Of a DNA stretch of 8,669 bases, positions 1-7,900 are shown piece by piece. Position 1 is the stretch's first letter; each line of letters starts with the position of its first letter. Source of the stretch: Candidatus Desantisbacteria bacterium CG2_30_40_21 (lineage in GTDB: Bacteria; UBA9089; CG2-30-40-21); NCBI GenBank assembly GCA_001873945.1, contig MNYI01000005.1:1-8669 (forward strand). The letters are read 5' to 3'. The notes beneath the pieces were generated by a model. The model did no database searches, was not told where the DNA came from, and saw only the letters and a program-made list of their open reading frames with translations. The position numbers and the translations under genes were made by a program.

Positions 1-18
1 TTTTTTGGTTACCTCATA

Positions 19-178
19 TATACTCAAGTGGGGCATAAATTACGATTTTTCGGTGAGGATTAATCAAGGAGAGCAAGGCGCGCAAGGTGAGCAATAGTGT
101 ACTATTGCTCACCTGAACAACGCAGCTATCGTTGATTAAGACCAGCGAAAAACGCAATTTATGCCTCACTTGAGTATA
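19..178. mobile_element. MITE-like foldback element A with TA-flanked inverted ends
   Basis: A ~160-base non-coding palindromic unit. Its ends, 19-41 and 156-178, are inverted repeats matching at 22 of 23 positions; the single mismatch pairs with position 31. Pairing continues inward: a T5 run plus CG at 46-52 faces CG plus an A5 run at 146-152, TTAATCAA at 60-67 faces TTGATTAA at 132-139, and a perfect hairpin sits at 85-114. Both outer ends finish in TATACTCAAG / CTTGAGTATA, so the element could be flanked by a TA target duplication, as in IS630/Tc1-mariner-derived MITEs. No ORF is present, so movement would need a transposase in trans. An alternative is a structured RNA or a large transcription-termination foldback. 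The inverted repeat is certain; the mobile-element reading is inference. Confidence 0.6.
85..114. repeat. Perfect 14-bp hairpin at the centre of element A
   Basis: Positions 85-98 (AGGTGAGCAATAGT) and 101-114 (ACTATTGCTCACCT) are exact reverse complements separated by GT only. The stem would extrude as a cruciform in DNA; in RNA two or so pairs must open to form the loop. It sits slightly inside the middle of the 19-178 foldback, so the whole element can form one long interrupted stem. No T-run follows it on either strand, so it is not a simple intrinsic terminator. Confidence 0.8.
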
Positions 179-292
179 AGTAGCCGTCAACAAATAAACT
201 TTACAAGCTGTTACTTCTCGTTTGCATCAGATGTCCCCATCTGGCGGTGGTTAGGGGGAGAAAATTGTAAGGTTTATTTATTGACGGCTACT
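179..292. mobile_element. MITE-like foldback element B with 28-base inverted ends
   Basis: Positions 179-206 and 265-292 are inverted repeats matching at 26 of 28 positions; the outer ends read AGTAGCCGTCAA / TTGACGGCTACT. The 58-base interior has no ORF but contains a small hairpin, CAGATG (228-233) and CATCTG (238-243), around a TCCC loop. The element begins at the base immediately after element A ends, so the two are nested or serially inserted. It lies about 70 bases downstream of the epimerase stop and could act as a transcript-end structure for that gene, although it lacks a T-tract. The repeat is seen directly; MITE status is inferred from shape alone. Confidence 0.55.
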
Positions 293-336
293 AACGAAAT
301 TACAGACAATACATAATCCTCTTTTACTTTTCTGTA

Positions 337-360
337 TTCCGCATTTTCACTTCCGCATTT
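337..360. repeat. Short direct repeat, TTCCGCATTT twice
   Basis: The 10-mer TTCCGCATTT occurs at 337-346 and again at 351-360, separated by TCAC, just downstream of the epimerase stop codon. Significance is unknown and it may be chance in AT-rich DNA. The rest of 293-362 shows no gene, no clear terminator hairpin and no further repeat. Confidence 0.4.
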
Positions 361-362
361 CC

Positions 363-1304
363 TTATAACAACAACCTCTCCCTATACCACTCCACAGTCA
401 TCTCTAACCCCTTATCTACATTAATCGATGGAACATATCCCAGACAATCCTGTGCCTTGGATATATCAGCTAAGGAATGCCTCACATCCCCTAATCGACC
501 ATCTCCATATATTGGTGAAAAATCTGTGCTCAATATTTTATTCAGCTTTTCACAGAGTTCATTCAAGGTTATTCTCTCCCCACAGGCAATATTAAATGCC
601 TCTCCTATTCCCTTAGTTGCTATGGTAGCATTGAGATTGGCATTAACAACATTATCTATATAGGAAAAATCCCTTGACTGCTCCCCATCCCCATATATTG
701 TTGGCTGTTTTCCTGTAAGCATTAAGGTAATAAACTTTGGTATTACCGCAGAATAATGGGAAGTTGGATCTTGATTGGGACCAAAGACATTAAAATATCT
801 CAAGGCTATGGTTTCCAGCCCATACAGGGAATAAAAAACCTTGCAATACTCCTCACCAGTTAATTTAGTAATAGCATAGGGTGAAAGTGGAGAGGTTTTC
901 ATGTCCTCTTTCTTGGGAAGGGTTGGCGTATCTCCATAGGCTGAAGATGATGAAGCATAAACTACCCTCTTTACCCCTGCATCCCTTGAGGCAACCAGAA
1001 TATTCAATGTGCCAGCGATATTTACCTCATTTGCCCTTATCGGATCAGCTACTGATCTAGCAACAGAAGGCAACGCAGCCTCATGAAAAACGAAATCTAC
1101 CCCTTTAACAGCCTCCCGCACAGTATCAAGATTAAATATATCAGCCTCTACAACCTCAATATCATTCAAGAATTCAACAATGTTTTCCCTTTTGCCTGTG
1201 GAAAAATTGTCTATAATCCTGACCTGTTGTTTATCCTTAATCAACCTTGCTGCAATATTGGAACCAATAAATCCGGCTCCTCCTGTAATCAAATACTTTG
1301 CCAT
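363..1304 (-). CDS. NAD-dependent UDP-sugar 4-epimerase (WbpP/Gne/GalE-like, extended SDR)
   Basis: A 313-residue cytoplasmic enzyme expected to interconvert UDP-Glc/UDP-Gal and/or UDP-GlcNAc/UDP-GalNAc through a transient 4-keto intermediate with bound NAD. Visible features in order: Rossmann glycine motif GGAGFIG at residues 8-14; acidic Asp32 ending beta-2 (IIDNFSTGK), binding the NAD ribose; SSSSAYG at 118-124, supplying the catalytic Ser; YAITK at 143-147, the YxxxK catalytic pair; RYFNVFGPNQDP at 169-180 and GDGEQSRDF at 205-213, the UDP-sugar binding loops. The RYFNVFG-QDP run resembles WbpP/TviC-type UDP-GlcNAc 4-epimerases more than E. coli GalE, but substrate choice cannot be settled by eye. 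Length is normal for the family (about 310-340), with no break. The ATG at 1302-1304 follows a strong AAAGGAGG. The likely role is precursor supply for envelope polysaccharide. It is separated from the upstream PEP-CTERM gene by about 200 bases, so it may have its own promoter. Confidence 0.93.
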   Translation of the reverse strand: MAKYLITGGAGFIGSNIAARLIKDKQQVRIIDNFSTGKRENIVEFLNDIEVVEADIFNLDTVREAVKGVDFVFHEAALPSVARSVADPIRANEVNIAGTLNILVASRDAGVKRVVYASSSSAYGDTPTLPKKEDMKTSPLSPYAITKLTGEEYCKVFYSLYGLETIALRYFNVFGPNQDPTSHYSAVIPKFITLMLTGKQPTIYGDGEQSRDFSYIDNVVNANLNATIATKGIGEAFNIACGERITLNELCEKLNKILSTDFSPIYGDGRLGDVRHSLADISKAQDCLGYVPSINVDKGLEMTVEWYRERLLL

Positions 1305-1309
1305 AAAAT

Positions 1310-1317
1310 CCTCCTTT
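1310..1317 (-). promoter_or_regulatory. Strong Shine-Dalgarno site of the epimerase gene
   Basis: On the minus strand AAAGGAGG ends five bases before the ATG at 1304, an almost ideal Shine-Dalgarno match and spacing. It fixes the start codon with confidence. Confidence 0.88.
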
Positions 1318-1319
1318 AA

Positions 1320-1348
1320 TTTATAAATAACTTGTACAGTTGTGTCAC
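1320..1348 (-). promoter_or_regulatory. Candidate sigma-70-type promoter for the epimerase gene
   Basis: The minus strand carries GTGACA (1343-1348), a 17-base spacer and TATAAA (1320-1325); each hexamer is one base off the TTGACA/TATAAT consensus at ideal spacing. The caution is position: transcription would begin about 7 bases past the -10, near 1313, inside the Shine-Dalgarno sequence. That would give a very short leader and trim the ribosome site. Such promoters exist, but AT-rich DNA also yields chance matches. Confidence 0.3.
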
Positions 1349-1511
1349 CGATCCATCCTGGCTATCTTCGTTGTTCATCGATTACGAACAGTAGTATGCT
1401 CGCTCCTCACACCTTGCCAGCCAAGCGTCTTGAGTGACTCTTGACTCCTAAGGGGCATGTACTTTCTATTCCTTTAACTTCGTAAGTTTTTTAGCCTTGC
1501 GAAATCAGTCA
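1321..1511. other. Non-coding spacer with a diverged copy of the element-A core (about 1361-1430)
   Basis: No ORF with coding character lies between the PEP-CTERM gene and the epimerase. The minus strand at about 1361-1430 reads GCAAGGTG (1410-1417), then after about 33 bases GAACAACG-AG-TAG (from 1376 downward). Element A on the plus strand has GCAAGGTG (82-89) and GAACAACGCAGCTAT (115-129) in the same order. A small hairpin, TGTTC/GAACA, is also present around 1372-1390. This suggests remains of the same repeat family in opposite orientation, but the match is partial and was aligned by eye. Nothing else is recognised in the spacer beyond the candidate promoter. Confidence 0.3.
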
Positions 1512-1933
1512 TTACACACCCACTTGTATTCTTCTTCCCTTCCATGCTTGCAGATAATGATATGCCATGGTAAATAATCCCATACCAAGCAAAACTATGG
1601 TCGCCGGCTCAGGAATCGGTGTGGTTTGTCCCTGTGATTGTCCCGGGGTTGGCAATCCAGTATTAATAGTAGAACCACTGGCATAAAAAGTAAGATTCCC
1701 ATGGGCTGATGGCTGTATTATCCTGTACCCAAATCCTGAAAGCATACCACCGGGCATGATGTCATAGATATGGTCAATGCTATACCATTCTACAAAACCA
1801 GGTCATGGTAGAGGTTATATGCTCTGCCTAAGGTTACATGTTGAATAAACAAACTGCCCGGCTCTACTGACAACCCTGTCTCTCCATAAGCCATGGAGCT
1901 GATAAGTGTCAACAAAATGATAATGATTTTCAT
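1512..1933 (-). pseudogene. Small exported PEP-CTERM protein, interrupted by a frameshift
   Basis: The start is ATG at 1931-1933, one base after the stop of the giant gene upstream, implying translational coupling. The first frame gives a signal peptide (MKIIIILLTLISSMAYG) and a beta-rich start (GLSVEPGSLFIQHVTLGRAY) and hits TAG at 1790-1792 after 47 residues. A second frame, open from just before that point, reads FVEWYSIDHIYDIMPGG and continues to TAA at 1512. It ends in a textbook PEP-CTERM tail: Pro/Gln/Thr-rich linker, PIPEPATIVLLGMGLF, then the basic cluster WKGRRIQ. Adding one base to the A4 run at 1794-1797 joins the frames into roughly 140 residues. PEP-CTERM tails direct proteins to the inner membrane for processing by exosortase, often in polysaccharide-producing bacteria. 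The break may be a real mutation, an assembly error, or the scar of a deletion that fused two proteins. The ATG at 1755-1757 has no evident ribosome site and is not a convincing independent start. Confidence 0.72.
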
Positions 1934-1934
1934 G

Positions 1935-4900
1935 CTATTTTATTACCCCTATCTTACCAGTCTGTTTTCTTTCACCATCAACTACCAACCAGAGATACAC
2001 CCCATTTGCCACTTGTTTACCTGTTTCATTATCAAGCTGCCATATTCGACTACCTTGAATAATCCGTACCAGTTCACCAGAGATAGTAAATATTTTAATC
2101 TCTGCGTTTGGGCTGACCCCATCAAAGGTAACCTTACTGCTTGTTGGGTTAGGATATACCCGGATACCGGCAGCCTTTGCACCCTCTTTTGTGGCTATTA
2201 TCTTGAAACTGTGTACACCATTTATCTTATCCAAATCAGGTGGTGCCATGTCTGATTTGCTGAGCATGGTCTGATAGTGATAATCCCTGTTTGTGCTCAT
2301 ATCCATTTGTTTATCTGTTTCCACATCTATCATGGTAAACCTATAGCCTGAAGGCAAATCATTCCAATCAATAACCACCTCATCTAATAAATTGCTTTTT
2401 ACCCGAACATCCCACACCAATTTATCGCTCAATCCCTTCACATCTCGCTGAAACTCGCCAAATAGTTCCTCAGGGTGATAACAGGAGATGGATAAACCAG
2501 TTATAAATGGCGGCTCAATCTCATCTACGGCATCCATCCCCTCCCTTGCTTCCTTACTCGCACCAATCACTACCCTGTCATGATACCTTCCGCATGAAGC
2601 ATTAATATTTACTTGCCAATCAGCCAGCACAGGTGCTTCAAGCTGTTTTGGTGCCCCAGCTATTCCCACAGGTATTGGTGAAATAATCAGCTTGCAATCA
2701 ACCATTGCCGGGAACCAATACCCCTCCATGGGTTTTACTCCTTCTGCCAGATAATATTCCCACTCAAGTGGATTAAACCCAAATAGCCTGTTCTTTATCC
2801 AGCCTTGGTTTTCTGCATCCATAAGGCTCTTTCTTCCCCCCTGATACTCAATCATTGCCTTTGACCAATCAGGGGTAAACCTGAATGGGCAACCGATCAT
2901 ATTCCAGCCCTTATTAAGTGTCAGACTATATTCCTTTGACTCATCAACCATATTCCCGATAATATCAATGGTTGTTGTCCCTAATACCCCAAACCAATAC
3001 CCCTTGCCAGGCTTAATTTCATCAATGACAGGCTTATATTCGTATGCCTGTCCATCCCATTGATACATCCATATATCCCCGGATACATTATCACCAAACA
3101 CACCCTGTAGGGTGGCATTATCGAGCATAAATGGTATAGAGATCATATTCCAGCCCCAGTAAACCCTGGAAGTGACGACAACTTTTTGCATGATGTCTAC
3201 CCATTCCATACCAGATGCACACAGCATATCATCAACATATATCCCATAGATTATTTTATACGAACCAGCATATGAGGTAGTCATGCTGCCGCTAATATTA
3301 ATTGAATTTATTCCACAATCAAACCCCACACTTTTTTCTATCAACAATGTATACTTGCCTTCAATTGGTGAATACAGCCATATCTTTACCAGTCCATTGC
3401 ACCCTTGATTTACCCTGGCTCGCAATCTCATATCCCATGTATTGCTTGTTTCTGTTACTAATCCTTCAAAAAATTCTGCATCAACTACCTGAATCTCAAG
3501 CCCCTTTACATCTATTGACAAACTTCCACTCTTATCATTAAACTCCCATCTAAAAGGATAACTCCCGGACAATATCTCTTCTGGCACCTTTAGCAGCATA
3601 GTACTCGTACCATTTATCATATAACTTTTTGCATCATCCATCCACCAAAGGCTTAATGTCCCTGTCTCATGAGTAATAACCATCAGGCTCATGGTAGCAC
3701 CAGCAAGATACACATCCTTTTCCGGCACAATCACCATACCCTCACCCTGCCGCAAATAACAGGCATTGAGGTACACTGCCCGATTACTCAGGGTATAGAT
3801 CCCATATTGCAGCTTCTCCAACCCATTATCCACAGGTATATCAAATACTAATGTGGCTGAACCGCTCTCCTTGATCTCAAACGCTTTTATCTGCTCTTGC
3901 ACCTTTGCCTGCAAGGCTATTGTACCTGCGCCCTTGTTTTCAACCAATAACATCAATCTGGCAATATCGCCTTTATTATAATACCATTTATCAAGCCTTG
4001 TGTCAACATTAATTTTTATCCCATCTAATACAAATCTCACATCTCCTGCACCAATTACCTTGTCATCAATTAATACCTCCATCCTGCCGGTATATGTTCC
4101 TGCCTCCAGATCGTCGTCAAACCTTACACTATAGCTAAATGTTCCGACTTCATCGGGCATAAGCCATATATGGCTTTCTTCATCTACCATATCCAATACC
4201 TTTAACCTCAGAGTAACTTTGCCAACCATTGTCCCCTTGTTCCTGACCTGAATACTCACTGTTCCTGCCTGCATAGGATAAAAGATTGGCTCATTAGTAA
4301 TACCTGTAACCTCAACAACAGCACCTTTGTAATATCGCACAGGCAGGGTATATGTCCCAACATTTGCAAGCACAACCTGTATCACCTCATTCTGGTTAAT
4401 CTTGAACTCTTGTGTAAATAGCCTTACAACCCCTGGCTCAAGATTGATATTCTCTATCCAGCCATCAGCATTGCCTATAGTCCATTTGCCCTGTACAGGG
4501 ACAGCTATCTTGCCCTTATTTTCTATTCTCACGGTAAGGCTATATGTCCCATCGTCAACCACTTCTGGAGCAGTTATCCTGACATCCATTGCTGGCTCTC
4601 CAACAACAACCTCACAAGCGTCGGTAAAGCTACCCACTATTGCTCGCAACAAACAGCTCCTCTCAGCAATAATCTCTGTTGTAAATGTAGCTGTTGTCTC
4701 TGACTCAAGGTCAAATGCTGGAGATGTAAACATGGTTTCTGTCCCCTTAGCAATCCTTAATACCAATTGTCTTTCTTGTGCCAGGGAGTTATTGCGTACA
4801 CTTACGGTTATGGGTATTATTTCACCTTGTCGATAACTGTCTTTAGGAAGATGAAGACTCACAGTTATATCCTCATCCACAACCTCAAACCCTGTGGTAT

Positions 4901-7900
4901 CCTTACAAATAGATTGCCCTGATTTAGAGATTAACTCTGAGGTTATATAATATTTCCTCACTGATTGAACTGATGGCATATCAATCATATAATCCATTAT
5001 GTTGCCACTGTTCATATTAACAGACATCTCTTTTTCGTATATTATTATATCACTGGCAGAAGGTTCAACTGTGTTCGTCTCATCATCATTGTTCGTACCA
5101 TCCTCAACACGAGCCTCTAAGCGAAAGTTCAGATCAACAAATGGAGAAAGCGGATTAATATCACCTAATAAATATTTTACCCCTATGGCATTGGCCGAAG
5201 ATGTTGCTCCATAATCAAAGCTACCCCCACGCATAATCTCCTGCCTTATCTCTTCAGCATTTCCGGGTGATAGGGTATTGGGTAGGACAATACCCCACAA
5301 AAGTCGTGGAGCAAATTGCGGACCGCCCTCTGGATTGTCATGAACGACAAAACTCATCCCTATTCGGGTATCACTACCAATACTAAATACATCATTTGGA
5401 ACAGGCCATGTCCAAGCCATCTCCTCAGGCCAAAATCGACTAAAATAGTTGTTTCTGTTATAATCATTTGCCATTTCCCATTTACTGTTGGATGAAGATT
5501 CCATGCCTGTATTCCCTATAGAAGCAGATAGGGTTTCCATAAACGGATAAATAGTAACATCAGATAGCATTATATCTCCTTCAATCTCTACCCTATACCA
5601 CCCATCTACATACGGTTTATCATCATATAGTAGATAATGGCTGATTATCTTCAAACCACTGCCAGAGGTGCTACTTCCATTATCTATGGGATAGAAACTT
5701 GTTACCTCATAGTAATTATCAATCTGCCTCCTACCAATTACCTTTAACTCATCAAGCCATTTTATCTGTTCTCCGCAGGAGGGACGAGAGAATTTGATCG
5801 CAAGGTTACATGCCTTCAACAAATTTCCTCCATCCCCAATAGATGCCCAATCAATCACACCCTTTGGATTAATCTTAAATTTTACCAGTTGATTCTTTAA
5901 CTGTATAGTATTTCTTCTGTATGCCTTTATTTTTAATTTGCCATCAATTATATCCATGCCTGTATTTGTAACCCTGCTTGTGGTGGTAATGGTTTGATCT
6001 GGTAGATAAAACCCTTTGTCTGTGATTGTTATTATACTCGCTGAAACACCTGATACCTTAATTCGCTGATTCATTAAGTCATAACCGTTTATGGTTGTCT
6101 TCAACACATATTCCCCGCTGACAACCTGTTCAAGTGGCAGGGATATAGAGCATTCCTCGTTACCACTTAAACTTATCACACCCTTATTGTTCTTGACACA
6201 AATATTATCCTTGTCCAATAGGCTTATTTCATAGTTAAGGCTTTTTTCTATGGGGCTAAGGTTTTTCATGTGCACCTTAACATCATCTCCAGAGGTATAA
6301 TTATACCTATCTATCCATGCCCTTGTATCAAGGATACGAAATGTCTTTAATGCCAATGTGGCATTATCTACCCCTATGTTCAAGATACATGTTCCTGCTG
6401 TGGCTGTTGCTGGGATAGGAATAGATATGGGAAAGGCTATGGTTGAGTTTTGCTGCAATTCTATGGGAAAATCACTGGATATACCTAATTCTTTTATTGT
6501 TATTTTCAGGTTTATTGTATATCCTATAGAAAATTGATTAGTCATCGTGATTGTTCCAGATAATAGACTACCAGGAACAAACTCACTATTAGATATTTCC
6601 ATCCCCTCAACAGATGGTTTAACCACCCATACACCCTTTTCACATGAGGCTATTGCTCCTTGTAAGAGATAAGTATTACACCTACTACCATTAGGAAACA
6701 GCCCAAAGTAGGTGCTGGCTGAGATACGCATCTGCTGAGTAAAGGTAAAGTTTCCCTGACTATGTGCTGAAATACTAACATCAGTAATTGTCCCCACATA
6801 AGCCCACCATCTACCACCACTTGCATTTTCCTCATGTACCCCAACACCAATATTGCCAGTAAAATCCTTATCCGTATCATTGCGGACAAAGATAGTGTAA
6901 CCCACATTGGAACCAGCCAATACCTGTTCCTCTGCTGTTGCCCAGATCTTGTAACCATCAAGTTTTGTACTGTTAGTGAGATGTTTGGAAACAAAGAAAC
7001 ATTGTGCCTTTGTTTCTGGCTTAACCACCTCACCATTATCATTTTTGAGGGTATAATTTATCCAATATATCCCATATTTATCCGGACATATGGTTGTAAA
7101 TGTAGCTGTTTGGGTTTGTCTCGAAGACAAGGGTGTTTGAAGTGAGCAATCATAGGATGTAATCACTGCCTTATCTGCCCCTCTTAAGGTAAATGTTACA
7201 GCCGTAGCATCTATTGGATTTTCTTGGAACATACGATAAATCTCTTCATATGTAAGGGTAATCCCAATCTCAACCTGATCCTTTGGCTTATATTCTCTGA
7301 TAGGTTTTGCCTTATTCTCAACAAAGCTGACAAGGTCATTTATAAGTAATAATTCATCATTTGATGTCAGACCATGAGATATCCCAAAATCAGAATACAG
7401 GGTAGCTGCGATGACAGTACCAGAGCCATAGGGATACGAAATCATAGCTGGCATCTGATTTTTGGTTCGTCTTAGGAGAACAGTTGCATCGTTTGGCCAT
7501 TGGCTGAAGTAGCCATCAACACCTACATTCAGAGTAGCTACTACTTGTGAGGCAAATATAGGATGGTCTGTCTCGATATAGGCTGCATTCTGCCAGCATG
7601 ATTGATCCTCCTGCCAGCCATAGGCAGAAACCTCATCCTGCCGAGGTAAAGCCTTAAAATCATCCCCATGCTGTTGGGCAAAGCAGACAACAATCCCACC
7701 TTGTTCCACATACCGCGCAATTTTTCCCTTCAATATTTCGGAAGAATCCAAACCAAACAATCCACCAGAAGGAATAATAATAGCCGGATAATCCATTGCA
7801 TCCTCTAACTTGAAACCAGGTGCAAGCCAGCAAGAATCACTGATGATACTACTTGCCTCATCCGGAAAACCATTATAAAGAACAGCCACATTAGATAATG

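Noticed and set aside
1..300. Possible CRISPR array or tRNA in the repeat-rich end
   Set aside because: The repeats are inverted, not regularly spaced direct repeats, and no cloverleaf or T-arm consensus is visible.
1083..1319. Plus-strand 78-codon open frame opposite the epimerase N-terminus
   Set aside because: It is antisense to the Rossmann motif region and carries no protein-family signal.
1476..1492. AACTT-CGT-AAGTT followed by T6, resembling a plus-strand intrinsic terminator
   Set aside because: The stem is only five AT-rich pairs, and no plus-strand gene precedes it; on the minus strand, where the genes are, it has no T-tract in the right place.
1893..2255. Plus-strand 120-codon open frame opposite the end of the giant gene
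   Set aside because: It is a shadow: the minus-strand frame carries clear domain motifs and a natural C-terminus here, and the plus-strand product has no recognisable features.
4402..4836. Plus-strand 144-codon open frame
   Set aside because: It lies wholly inside the CARDB/Ig-like repeat region of the minus-strand gene; its Ser/Thr/Leu-rich composition is that of an antisense read-out.
6650..7042. Minus-strand 130-codon open frame in another phase within the giant gene
   Set aside because: The giant frame is uninterrupted here with consistent beta-sandwich sequence; the overlapping frame has no ribosome site or domain.
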